Part shown: piece by piece, positions 8,030-16,134 of the stretch
Position numbering within the stretch: the stretch's first letter is position 1
How the letters are laid out: the number at the start of each line of letters is the position of its first letter
Source: Nitrosomonas sp. UBA6494
GTDB taxonomy: Bacteria; Pseudomonadota; Gammaproteobacteria; Burkholderiales; Nitrosomonadaceae
Assembly: GCA_002435335.1 (NCBI GenBank)
Contig: DJMI01000101.1
Coordinates: forward strand, 3,904 to 31,274
Direction: 5' to 3'
DNA: 27,371 nucleotides
The notes under the pieces: generated by a model
What the model was told of the DNA's origin: nothing
The model's database searches: none
The model's input: the letters and a program-made list of their open reading frames with translations, nothing else
Translations under genes and position numbers: made by a program

Positions 8030-10191
8030 TGAAATATGTATTGATCGTCGCTACCGGATTGGGAGCGGTATTGCTTTTCCTGCTTGCGACGGCAGGGGCC
8101 AATACTGAGTTTTTTGAACGCAAATACCAGTTATTGCTAGTTATCAATATTGCTTTTGTGTTGTTCCTGATGGTCATCGTGGGTGTAATGTTGTGGCGAT
8201 TCAGGCGCAGACTCAATTCCGGGGTATTCGGTTCTAGGCTGGCCTTGCGCTTGATGCTGGTTTTTTCATTAATGGCGATATTACCGGGCGCATTGGTGTA
8301 TACCGTATCGGTGCAGTTTCTCGAAAAAAGTATTGAATCATGGTTTGATGTCAAAGTTGATCGTGCTTTGGAAGGCGGCTTGAGTCTGGGGCAGACCATG
8401 TTAGAAAATTTGCTGGAAGAATTGCAAAAAAAAGCGCAAGCTACCGCGCTGGTTTTATCCGAACCATCCAACCCGCCACTGTTGATCCTCAACGAATTGT
8501 TGCTGCAGTCGCAAGTGGAAGAAGCGACTTTGTTTAATCAGGAAGGCAAAGTCATTGCATTTTCCAGTCAAAGCGAAGTAGCTGCATTTCCAGGAATACC
8601 AAATGCGGCGGTGATGCGGCATATTCGCATACAGAAATCTTACGGTGCTATTGAACCCACTGCCGATAGAGGGCTTTATTTGCGCGTTATCGTGCCTGTC
8701 AATGTGTTGAGCTTGAAAGAAGATATTCGGATGCTGCAATTGCTGCAACCGGTTCCTGTACAACTTGCCAAAGATGCAGAGCGTGTACAAGCCGGTTTTC
8801 AGGATTATCAGGAGTTGATTCTCTCACGCCAGGGACTGACACGCCTGTATAGCGTCACATTGACGCTGGCACTGTTACTCTCGTTGTTTTCCGCTTTGGC
8901 GACAGCTTCGCTGTTGAGCGAGAATTTGAGCGCGCCGCTTGGGATGTTGGCGGAAAGTACGCGCGCTATCGCCCAAGGAGATTATAGTCGACGTCACTTG
9001 GTACACAGTCGTGATGAGCTGGGAGTGCTGACGGAATCTTTTAATTTGATGACGCAACAGCTGGAGGAATCGCGTGCTGCAGAACAACATACCCAACATG
9101 AGGTTGAAAGTGCGCGCGCACACCTGGAGAGCATTTTAGCTAATTTGTCGTCCGGCGTTTTGGTGTTCGACGATCAACAGGCGCTATCCAAAGCGAATCG
9201 CAGTGCTGAGCGGATTTTACAAGCGCCGCTGATCAGTCTTGACGGTTCGATTATCGATGGTTGCGTGGACAGCGAGCCGCGTGTTGCCGAGTTGATCAAT
9301 GAAATCCGAACTGGATTTAATTCCGACGAAACCGGTGTATGGCAGCGCCAAATAACTCGCTCGGAAGACGGCAATAATCAGGTTTTGCTGTTGCGGGGAA
9401 CACGGCTGCCCAAAATCTCCGGTGGCGGTGGAGTGGTTATTTTTGATGATATTACCAATCTGGTGCAAGTACAGCGGGCATTAGCATGGGGTGAGGTAGC
9501 TCGGCGTCTGGCGCACGAAATTAAAAACCCACTGACGCCGATTCAATTGTCGGCTGAACGAGTGCAACATAAACTTATAAACAAGCTTAACGAGGATGAC
9601 GCCAAAATATTGCGGCGTTCGACAGAAACCATTGTGAATCAAGTGGAAGCACTAAAACGAATGGTTAACGAGTTTAATCAGTATGCCCGTGTACCCGAAT
9701 TGGTATTACAGCCACTCGATTTCAACAGATTGGTGAAGGAAGTGTTGTTATTGTACGAGACGGCCAACATGGTAACAGATAACAACAAGCAAATTAGAAT
9801 CAATCAGATACTCTCAGACAATCTCCCGACTATTCGAGGTGACTCAACACAATTGCGACAAGTATTGCATAATTTATTGCAAAATGCGCAAGATGCCTTG
9901 ATTGACTCGTCTGAGCCGCTGATTGAAATCAAAACAGAGAAAGTGCGCGATGGAATACAATTATCCATACGAGATAACGGTTGCGGTTTTTCTGACGAAA
10001 TCAGAGCCCGGGTTTTTGAACCATATGTCACTACCAAAAAGAAAGGCACCGGTTTGGGGTTACCAATCGTAAAAAAAATTATTGAAGAACACGAGGGAGT
10101 GATTCACATTGAAAACATCAAACCGCACGGTGCGCAAATTTCAATTATGCTGCCCACAATCGAGAAAAAATCGATTGAACATGTGGCATAA
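8029..10191 (+). CDS. ntrY: NtrY-type sensor histidine kinase
   Basis: Membrane sensor kinase of the NtrY/NtrX system, linked in other proteobacteria to nitrogen metabolism, nitrogen-oxide respiration and redox or envelope cues. The protein is 720 residues from a GTG start that overlaps the previous stop by one base (TAGTG). Membrane helices lie at about 3-23, 33-57, 71-94 and 277-298, with a periplasmic loop between the third and fourth. A HAMP domain spans about 295-355, followed by a PAS domain to about 475. The H-box is AHEIKNPLTPIQLSAERVQ with phospho-acceptor His496. The ATPase domain carries the N-box HNLLQNAQDA (from 614), DNGCGF (from 649) and GTGLGLPIV (from 673). All catalytic boxes look intact. 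The cognate regulator ntrX follows after 113 bases. Confidence 0.95.
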   Translation: MKYVLIVATGLGAVLLFLLATAGANTEFFERKYQLLLVINIAFVLFLMVIVGVMLWRFRRRLNSGVFGSRLALRLMLVFSLMAILPGALVYTVSVQFLEKSIESWFDVKVDRALEGGLSLGQTMLENLLEELQKKAQATALVLSEPSNPPLLILNELLLQSQVEEATLFNQEGKVIAFSSQSEVAAFPGIPNAAVMRHIRIQKSYGAIEPTADRGLYLRVIVPVNVLSLKEDIRMLQLLQPVPVQLAKDAERVQAGFQDYQELILSRQGLTRLYSVTLTLALLLSLFSALATASLLSENLSAPLGMLAESTRAIAQGDYSRRHLVHSRDELGVLTESFNLMTQQLEESRAAEQHTQHEVESARAHLESILANLSSGVLVFDDQQALSKANRSAERILQAPLISLDGSIIDGCVDSEPRVAELINEIRTGFNSDETGVWQRQITRSEDGNNQVLLLRGTRLPKISGGGGVVIFDDITNLVQVQRALAWGEVARRLAHEIKNPLTPIQLSAERVQHKLINKLNEDDAKILRRSTETIVNQVEALKRMVNEFNQYARVPELVLQPLDFNRLVKEVLLLYETANMVTDNNKQIRINQILSDNLPTIRGDSTQLRQVLHNLLQNAQDALIDSSEPLIEIKTEKVRDGIQLSIRDNGCGFSDEIRARVFEPYVTTKKKGTGLGLPIVKKIIEEHEGVIHIENIKPHGAQISIMLPTIEKKSIEHVA

Positions 10192-10253
10192 CAATCAGGT
10201 GGTTATACGGTGTATTGCCCATACAATAGCGCTCTCAGCAATGACGGTGATAT

Positions 10254-10282
10254 TTGACAGTTTTGTCGAAGCTGATTAGATT
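10254..10282 (+). promoter_or_regulatory. Candidate sigma-70 promoter for ntrX
   Basis: A perfect -35 TTGACA (10254-10259), a 17-base spacer and TAGATT as -10 (10277-10282, 4 of 6) lie just ahead of ntrX. A GGAG ribosome site at 10291-10294 precedes the ATG at 10305. This would let ntrX be transcribed separately from ntrY. Confidence 0.45.
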
Positions 10283-10304
10283 TCGTATGTGGAGATATTT
10301 TTAA

Positions 10305-11567
10305 ATGCTAACGAACAATACAATACTTATTGTTGATGATGAAATCGGTATCCGTGAATTGCTATCCGAGATTTTGCGGGATGAGGGTTACCGTGTTGCG
10401 CTGGCGGAAAATGCCGAACAAGCGAGGCTATGGCGCAATCAATCGCGACCTGATCTGGTCCTGTTAGATATTTGGATGCCTGACACCGATGGCATTACCT
10501 TGCTGAAAGAGTGGGCAAGCAATGGAATGTTGACGATGCCGGTGATCATGATGTCCGGTCACGGTACGATCGACACCGCGGTAGAGGCAACCCGTATCGG
10601 TGCATTCGGATATCTGGAAAAACCCATTCCGCTACAAAAACTGCTAGGTACCGTCAGTAAAGCACTGCGTGGCGGACAGAGTAAACAACAATCAACGCTT
10701 TCGTTAGCGAATCTAGGCAAAGGAACTTTAATCACCGATCTTCGCAAGAGATTGGAGCAAGTTGTAAATTTGAAAACGCCGTTGTTATTGATGGGTGAAC
10801 CCGGTTCCGGCATAGAAATTTGCGCACGCTTTATGCAACGTCCCAACACACCGTGGGTGGAACCCGAGACTTTGACGTCATTGGCTGAATCTCCTTTGGA
10901 TTTGCTTGAGTTGGCGCGAGATGGCGTCCTCTTTCTCAAGGATATCGGTGAATTGAGTAAGCTAGGACAAAAAGGATTGTTGTTAATGTTGAGCAAGCTC
11001 GATAAATATAATGTGCGTTTGGTATGTGCGACTTCACAGCCTCTGGCTGAATTAACGGCACAAGGCGCATATCATTCGAAGCTATACGAAATATTAAGTA
11101 GTTTGAGCATCGGAGTTCCTGCACTACGTGCTCACCGCGAAGATATTCCCGATTTGGCAAATCAGATTTTGCTGCGTTTTGTCGAATCCGGCGAAGCACG
11201 TCCCACGCTGCAGTTCAGCACCGCAGCACTGAATAGTTTGCGTAATTACGATTGGCCAGGCAATTTGACGCAATTGACCGGTGTCGTGCATTCGTTGGTA
11301 TTGACTACTTCGGGTGATGAAATATCCGCTGAAGCAGTGCAGCAGGCGATGGTTTTCCCGGAATCAGCTTCTGTTTCAGTTACACCGGAAATTCCACTGG
11401 ATTTGTCTTTGCGTGAAGCACGCGATCTGTTTGAAAAAACTTATTTTGAGCGATTAATCGATCAGGAAAACGGAAATATGACCCGTGTCGCCGAGCGAGC
11501 CGGATTGGAGCGCACGCATTTGTATAGAAAAATAAAGCTACTCGGAATTAAGTTACGAGGCAATTGA
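10305..11567 (+). CDS. ntrX: NtrX-type response regulator with degenerate AAA+ domain
   Basis: DNA-binding response regulator partnered with NtrY, 420 residues. The receiver domain is at about 5-120, with phospho-acceptor Asp55 (LVLLDIWMPDTDG) and Lys106 (YLEKPI), and looks functional. The central region aligns with sigma-54-type AAA+ domains but is short and degenerate. Walker A reads GEPGSGIE (164-171), with Ile where the ATP-binding Lys belongs. Walker B reads GVLFLKDIGE, with Lys212 in place of the first acid. The GAFTGA loop that contacts sigma-54 is absent. A Fis-type helix-turn-helix closes the protein (MTRVAERAGLERTHLYRKIK). It probably regulates without classic ATP-driven sigma-54 activation (inference). 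There is a GGAG ribosome site 10 bases before the ATG. Confidence 0.93.
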   Translation: MLTNNTILIVDDEIGIRELLSEILRDEGYRVALAENAEQARLWRNQSRPDLVLLDIWMPDTDGITLLKEWASNGMLTMPVIMMSGHGTIDTAVEATRIGAFGYLEKPIPLQKLLGTVSKALRGGQSKQQSTLSLANLGKGTLITDLRKRLEQVVNLKTPLLLMGEPGSGIEICARFMQRPNTPWVEPETLTSLAESPLDLLELARDGVLFLKDIGELSKLGQKGLLLMLSKLDKYNVRLVCATSQPLAELTAQGAYHSKLYEILSSLSIGVPALRAHREDIPDLANQILLRFVESGEARPTLQFSTAALNSLRNYDWPGNLTQLTGVVHSLVLTTSGDEISAEAVQQAMVFPESASVSVTPEIPLDLSLREARDLFEKTYFERLIDQENGNMTRVAERAGLERTHLYRKIKLLGIKLRGN

Positions 11568-11592
11568 TTTAATCAGGAAATCCCTGTTGTTA

Positions 11593-11618
11593 CTTCAATT
11601 TTTGGCTGTAAATTGAAG
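11593..11618. promoter_or_regulatory. Perfect 9-bp inverted repeat upstream of tkt
   Basis: CTTCAATTT at 11593-11601 and AAATTGAAG at 11610-11618 are exact reverse complements separated by 8 bases. No T-tract follows, so it does not look like a terminator. It sits just upstream of the candidate tkt promoter, where an operator is plausible. Its centre lies between two bases, so it does not fit a strict LysR T-N11-A box. Confidence 0.4.
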
Positions 11619-11626
11619 ACTTCCAG

Positions 11627-11655
11627 TTGTTCTCGAAAGGAGTTTAAGAGATAAT
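11627..11655 (+). promoter_or_regulatory. Weak candidate promoter for tkt
   Basis: TTGTTC (11627-11632), a 17-base spacer and GATAAT (11650-11655, 5 of 6 to TATAAT). The -35 is poor (3 of 6). If used, transcription would start near 11662, upstream of the hairpin at 11677. Confidence 0.35.
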
Positions 11656-11676
11656 AGCTGATTTTCTTTGTTTTGG

Positions 11677-11705
11677 AAATCACCATAAGGGGTGATTTTT
11701 TTCTT
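11677..11705 (+). terminator. Intrinsic terminator or leader attenuator before tkt
   Basis: AAATCACC (11677-11684) pairs exactly with GGTGATTT (11691-11698) around a 6-base loop, and the stem runs into a T-tract. It could end ntrX transcripts. Because it lies only 23 bases before the tkt ATG and downstream of a possible promoter, it could instead act as an attenuator in the tkt leader. Confidence 0.65.
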
Positions 11706-11727
11706 AATTATTATGGAGTTAGTTTAG

Positions 11728-13743
11728 ATGGGGACATTCAAGGATTTTGACGCGCCGGTATTCAAGGATTTGACCAGTGCAATTCGCGCATTGGCGATGG
11801 ACGCCGTGCAAAAAGCCAATTCCGGTCACCCCGGGATGCCGATGGGTATGGCTGAAATTGCTGAAGTGTTGTGGATACATCACTTGCGTCATAATCCTGG
11901 CAATCCGCAATGGGCTGATCGCGATCGTTTCATTCTTTCCAACGGGCATGGATCGATGTTGATTTATGCCTTACTCCATTTGACAGGCTACGACCTGCCG
12001 ATGGAAGAAATCAAGAAATTCAGACAATTTCATTCCAAAACGCCAGGGCATCCAGAATATGGATATACCCCAGGTGTAGAGACAACGACCGGGCCACTGG
12101 GTCAAGGTATCACTAATGCAGTCGGCATGGCACTGGCGGAAAAAGTACTGGCGGCTGAGTTCAATCGCCCCGGTTACAATATCGTCGATCACTATACTTA
12201 CGTTTTCTTGGGCGACGGTTGCATGATGGAAGGCGTATCTCACGAAGCATGCTCATTGGCGGGAACGCTAGGTCTAGGCAAGTTGATCTGTTTTTACGAC
12301 GATAACGGCATTTCCATTGATGGCCATGTCGAAGGTTGGTTTACAGATGACACACCGAAGCGCTTTGAATCCTACGGTTGGCATGTTGTTCCTAACGTCA
12401 ATGGACATGATCCGGTTGCCATTCAAGCTGCAATCGAAGCTGCCAAGAAGGTTAACGACAAACCAACCATGATTTGCTGCAAGACAGTGATCGGCTTGGG
12501 TTCTCCAAACATGGCGAACACCCATTCAGTGCATGGCGCGGCGTTAGGTGATGCCGAAATCGCTGCTGCAAGGCCGCATATCGGCTGGCATCATCCGCCG
12601 TTTGAAATTCCTCAAGAAGTTTACAAGGCTTGGGATGCGAAAGAGAAAGGACAAAAACTCGAAGCGGAGTGGAATCAGAAATTTGCGGAATATGCTGAAA
12701 GATATCCTACCGAAGCCGCCGAATTCAAGCGCCGCATGGCCGGAGATTTACCCGCTAACTGGCAAACCCATGTTGAGAGCGTCATCAGTCAAGTCAACGG
12801 CAAAGCGGAAACAATCGCAAGTCGGAAAGCATCGCAAAATGCGATCGAAGGATTGGCACCGGTTTTGCCTGAACTGATTGGCGGATCAGCGGACTTAGCC
12901 GGTTCCAATTTGACGCTGTGGTCGGGATCCAAAGGTATCAGCAAGGCTAACGGTGGTAATTATGTTTATTACGGTGTGCGCGAATTTGGCATGAGCGCAA
13001 TGATGAACGGACTGTCGTTACATGGCGGATTGATTCCTTACGGCGCAACTTTTCTGATGTTCTCAGAATATGCACGTAATGCATTACGCATGTCCGCATT
13101 AATGAAAATTCGTAATATTTTCGTATTTACGCATGATTCCATTGGCTTAGGCGAGGACGGTCCGACACACCAACCAGTAGAGCAAACCGCAACGCTGCGT
13201 TATATTCCTAATATGGATGTATGGCGTCCGTGCGATACGGTTGAATCAACCGTCTCTTGGGCGCGTGCAATCGAGCGCAAAAACGGTCCATCGACGCTGA
13301 TTTTCAGTCGTCAGAATCTACCATTCCAGAAGCGTGACGCAGCAACAATCAAACTGATCGATAAAGGCGGATATGTGCTGTCCGAAGCAGGTAACGGCAA
13401 ACCGCAAGCGGTATTGATTGCTACCGGCTCGGAAGTAGGCTTGGCGATGAGTGCTCAAAAAACATTGGCTGATGAAGGTATACATGTGCGCGTGGTATCA
13501 ATGCCTTGCACTAATGTATTCGATCGTCAGGAACCCGCTTACAAAGGCAGTGTCTTGCCAAATGGCATTAAGCGTGTAGCCATTGAAGCCGGTGTTACCG
13601 ATTTTTGGCGTAAATATGTCGGCTTGGATGGCGCAGTAATCGGCATTGACACCTTCGGCGAATCAGCTCCAGCTGACGTGTTGTTCAAACACTTTGGCTT
13701 TACCGTTGAGAATGTCGTCAAAACTGTTAAGAGCATTCTCTAA
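11728..13743 (+). CDS. tkt: Transketolase
   Basis: ThDP- and divalent-metal-dependent enzyme that transfers two-carbon ketol units among sugar phosphates in the pentose phosphate pathway and the regenerative Calvin cycle (called cbbT in autotrophs). The protein is 671 residues, normal length. The N-terminal ThDP domain has His34 in NSGHPGMPMGMAE, the ThDP/metal motif GDGCMMEGVSHEA from 162 and DDNGISIDG near 191-199. The middle domain has GGSADLAGSN, REFGMSAMMNG with the catalytic Glu, and GLGEDGPTHQPVEQ. The C-terminal transketolase domain completes it. A GGAG ribosome site lies about nine bases before the ATG. It is the first gene of tkt-gap-pgk-pyk-fba, all on one strand, which suggests coordinated supply of the carbon cycle. 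Confidence 0.96.
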   Translation: MGTFKDFDAPVFKDLTSAIRALAMDAVQKANSGHPGMPMGMAEIAEVLWIHHLRHNPGNPQWADRDRFILSNGHGSMLIYALLHLTGYDLPMEEIKKFRQFHSKTPGHPEYGYTPGVETTTGPLGQGITNAVGMALAEKVLAAEFNRPGYNIVDHYTYVFLGDGCMMEGVSHEACSLAGTLGLGKLICFYDDNGISIDGHVEGWFTDDTPKRFESYGWHVVPNVNGHDPVAIQAAIEAAKKVNDKPTMICCKTVIGLGSPNMANTHSVHGAALGDAEIAAARPHIGWHHPPFEIPQEVYKAWDAKEKGQKLEAEWNQKFAEYAERYPTEAAEFKRRMAGDLPANWQTHVESVISQVNGKAETIASRKASQNAIEGLAPVLPELIGGSADLAGSNLTLWSGSKGISKANGGNYVYYGVREFGMSAMMNGLSLHGGLIPYGATFLMFSEYARNALRMSALMKIRNIFVFTHDSIGLGEDGPTHQPVEQTATLRYIPNMDVWRPCDTVESTVSWARAIERKNGPSTLIFSRQNLPFQKRDAATIKLIDKGGYVLSEAGNGKPQAVLIATGSEVGLAMSAQKTLADEGIHVRVVSMPCTNVFDRQEPAYKGSVLPNGIKRVAIEAGVTDFWRKYVGLDGAVIGIDTFGESAPADVLFKHFGFTVENVVKTVKSIL

Positions 13744-13814
13744 GTCAATCAAAATTTAAGTACCCGGAGTTCATCACACTTCGGTGCACAGTTTTTTTAT
13801 CTAAGGAGTATAGA

Positions 13815-14816
13815 ATGACAATTAAAGTTGGTATTAATGGGTTTGGTCGTATCGGGCGTATGGTTTTTCGCTCCGCAGTACAAAATTTTCCGGACATAGA
13901 AATCGTTGCGATCAACGATTTGCTTGAACCTGATTATCTGGCGTATATGCTGAAGCATGATTCTGTGCATGGCCGTTTTCAAGGTGATGTATCGATTGAC
14001 GGCAATACATTGGTCGTCAACGGCAAAAGAATTCGCTTGACCGCGATCAAAGACCCCGCAGAGCTAAAATGGAATGAAGTAGGCGCGGAGGTTGTGATCG
14101 AATCCACTGGCTTGTTCTTGACTAAGGAAACATGCGAGAAGCATTTGATCGCTGGCGCGAAAAAAGTCATTATGTCTGCGCCATCCAAAGACGATACGCC
14201 GATGTTCGTATATGGCGTCAATGACAAATCCTACAAAGGCGAAAGCATCATTTCCAATGCATCATGCACCACCAATTGCTTGGCGCCGATGGCAAAAGTA
14301 TTAAACGACAATTTCGGTATCAAGCGCGGCCTGATGACCACAGTGCATGCGGCCACTGCAACACAAAAAACCGTTGACGGCCCATCCAACAAAGACTGGC
14401 GCGGTGGTCGCGGTATTCTGGAAAACATCATCCCATCATCAACCGGTGCTGCAAAAGCGGTTGGCGTGGTGATTCCGCAATTGAACAAAAAACTGACGGG
14501 TATGGCTTTCCGTGTTCCAACCTCTGATGTATCAGTGGTCGATTTGACTTGCGAATTGGAAAAAGAAGCTACCTACGATGAAATTTGCCAAGCCATGAAA
14601 ACCGCATCCGAAGGCGCGATGAAAGGCGTACTCGGTTATACCGATCAAAAAGTGGTTTCCACCGATTTCCGCGGCGAGAGCTGCACGTCGATTTTTGACG
14701 CCGAAGCAGGCATGGCGTTGGATAAAAGCTTTGTCAAAGTGGTCGCCTGGTATGACAACGAATGGGGTTATTCGACCAAAGTGTTAGAAATGGTTCGGGT
14801 CGTATCCGGTAAATAG
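13815..14816 (+). CDS. gap: Type I glyceraldehyde-3-phosphate dehydrogenase
   Basis: Interconverts glyceraldehyde-3-phosphate and 1,3-bisphosphoglycerate with NAD(P). The protein is 333 residues. The N-terminal Rossmann fold begins KVGINGFGRIGRMVFR. An Asp at about 35 in VAINDLL is the residue usually associated with NAD preference. The catalytic motif SNASCTTNCLAP places the nucleophile at Cys151. TTVHAATATQKTVDGPS and RGGRGILENIIPSSTGAAKA follow, with WYDNEWGYSTKV near the end. An AAGGAG ribosome site sits six bases before the ATG. It lies 71 bases after tkt and 125 before pgk. Within this cluster it can serve either the reductive Calvin step or glycolysis; the sequence alone does not decide. 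Confidence 0.96.
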   Translation: MTIKVGINGFGRIGRMVFRSAVQNFPDIEIVAINDLLEPDYLAYMLKHDSVHGRFQGDVSIDGNTLVVNGKRIRLTAIKDPAELKWNEVGAEVVIESTGLFLTKETCEKHLIAGAKKVIMSAPSKDDTPMFVYGVNDKSYKGESIISNASCTTNCLAPMAKVLNDNFGIKRGLMTTVHAATATQKTVDGPSNKDWRGGRGILENIIPSSTGAAKAVGVVIPQLNKKLTGMAFRVPTSDVSVVDLTCELEKEATYDEICQAMKTASEGAMKGVLGYTDQKVVSTDFRGESCTSIFDAEAGMALDKSFVKVVAWYDNEWGYSTKVLEMVRVVSGK

Positions 14817-14879
14817 ATTAACGGTTTATCGTGCAAGGCTGTTGGTATACGAAGCCTGAGCAGCGATTTCGATTGATTG

Positions 14880-14915
14880 AAGCATAAAGGGTAGCATGGG
14901 CTATCCTTTATGCTT
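14880..14915 (+). other. Long hairpin between gap and pgk
   Basis: A 16-base arm (14880-14895, beginning AAGCATAAAGGG) pairs with 14900-14915 with a single G-U pair and a 4-base loop. It is followed by TATTAC rather than a run of T, so a poor terminator. It is more likely an mRNA stabilising or processing element, or an attenuating structure ahead of the pgk ribosome site at 14931. Confidence 0.6.
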
Positions 14916-14941
14916 TATTACAGACAATTCAGGAGTTTATC

Positions 14942-16120
14942 GTGGCTGTTATTAAACTTGTTGACCTTGATTTGAAAGGTAAACGTGTATTCATACGCGC
15001 AGATCTCAATGTGCCGGTAAAAGATGGCAAGGTGACTTCGGACGCGCGTATCACCGCTTCCATGGCAACAATTAATCATTGCCTGAAACAAGGCGCCAAA
15101 GTAATGGTGACTTCGCACTTAGGGCGTCCGGAAGAAGGTGTGTGGACGGAAGAAAATTCTCTTAAACCGGTAGCTGACAACATTGCCGGACGACTAGGCA
15201 GGCCGGTTCGTTTGATCAAAGATTGGGTGGACGGCGGATTTGATGTTGCAGCTGGCGAATTGATCGTTTTGGAAAATTGCCGCATTAACAAAGGCGAAAA
15301 GAAGAATGTTGACGAGACCGCACAGAAATACGCGAAGTTGTGTGATGTTTTCGTCATGGACGCTTTTGGCACCGCGCATCGTGCAGAAGCTTCAACGCAC
15401 GGTATTGCCAAATACGCGCCGGTTGCTTGTGCCGGGATTTTATTGACGGAAGAGTTGGATGCATTGACTAAAGCATTGCTGAGTCCAGCGCGTCCTATGG
15501 TGGCGATTGTGGGCGGTTCGAAAGTTTCCACCAAATTGACGGTACTGGAATCGCTGTCGGAGAAAGTTGACCAACTGGTGGTCGGCGGTGGGATTGCCAA
15601 TACTTTCTTGAAAGCTACTGGTAAAAATGTCGGTAAATCGTTATGCGAAGATGATTTGGTGCCTACCGCTAAAGCATTGATGGAAAAAATGGCGAAACGC
15701 AACGCATCGATTCCGATTGCGGTCGATGTCGTAGTCGGCAAAAAATTTGACGCCAACGAACCCGCAGTCTTAAAGGATGCCGCCAATGTAGCGGATGACG
15801 ATATGATTTTCGATATCGGGCCGAAAAGCGCGCAAGAATTGGCAGATATCATCATGAAAGCAGGTACGGTGGTGTGGAATGGTCCGGTAGGAGTATTCGA
15901 ATTCGATCAATTCGGTGCCGGAACCGAAAAAATCGCACGCGCAATCGCTGAAACCAAGGCTTTCACGCTGGCTGGCGGTGGTGATACCATTGCCGCAATT
16001 CAAAAATATGATATCTACGACAAAGTTTCGTACATATCGACAGCAGGTGGCGCTTTCCTCGAATTTCTGGAAGGAAAAAAATTGCCTGCGGTGGAAATTT
16101 TAGAAATTCGCGCTAATTAG
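14942..16120 (+). CDS. pgk: Phosphoglycerate kinase
   Basis: Transfers phosphate between 1,3-bisphosphoglycerate and ADP. In the Calvin direction it consumes ATP to activate 3-phosphoglycerate. The protein is 392 residues, normal length. It starts at GTG (14942) with AGGAG six bases upstream. Visible signatures are RADLNVPVKDGKVTSDARI near the N-terminus, TSHLGRPEEG, the hinge and nucleotide segments VGGSKVSTKLTVLE and VVGGGIANTFL, WNGPVGVFE, and the C-terminal phosphate loop GGGDTIAAI. It is preceded by the gap-pgk hairpin, and pyk begins 14 bases after its stop. Complete. Confidence 0.97.
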   Translation: MAVIKLVDLDLKGKRVFIRADLNVPVKDGKVTSDARITASMATINHCLKQGAKVMVTSHLGRPEEGVWTEENSLKPVADNIAGRLGRPVRLIKDWVDGGFDVAAGELIVLENCRINKGEKKNVDETAQKYAKLCDVFVMDAFGTAHRAEASTHGIAKYAPVACAGILLTEELDALTKALLSPARPMVAIVGGSKVSTKLTVLESLSEKVDQLVVGGGIANTFLKATGKNVGKSLCEDDLVPTAKALMEKMAKRNASIPIAVDVVVGKKFDANEPAVLKDAANVADDDMIFDIGPKSAQELADIIMKAGTVVWNGPVGVFEFDQFGAGTEKIARAIAETKAFTLAGGGDTIAAIQKYDIYDKVSYISTAGGAFLEFLEGKKLPAVEILEIRAN

Positions 16121-16134
16121 TCATCAACCACACT

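Noticed and set aside
7911..8492. 193-codon minus-strand open frame
   Set aside because: Antisense to the end of the DUF4390 gene and the start of ntrY, both well supported, with no motif of its own.
10559..10996. 145-codon minus-strand frame opposite the degenerate part of ntrX
   Set aside because: Considered because ntrX is degenerate there, but the translation is low-complexity shadow sequence and the ntrX frame is continuous.
13770..13797. Small CAC-TTCG-GTG hairpin followed by a T-run between tkt and gap
   Set aside because: Only three base pairs close the tetraloop and the T-run is offset by several bases; too weak to call a terminator.
15076..15855. 259-codon minus-strand open frame
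   Set aside because: Antisense to pgk; its Ser/Thr/Ala-rich translation is the typical shadow of a conserved coding strand.
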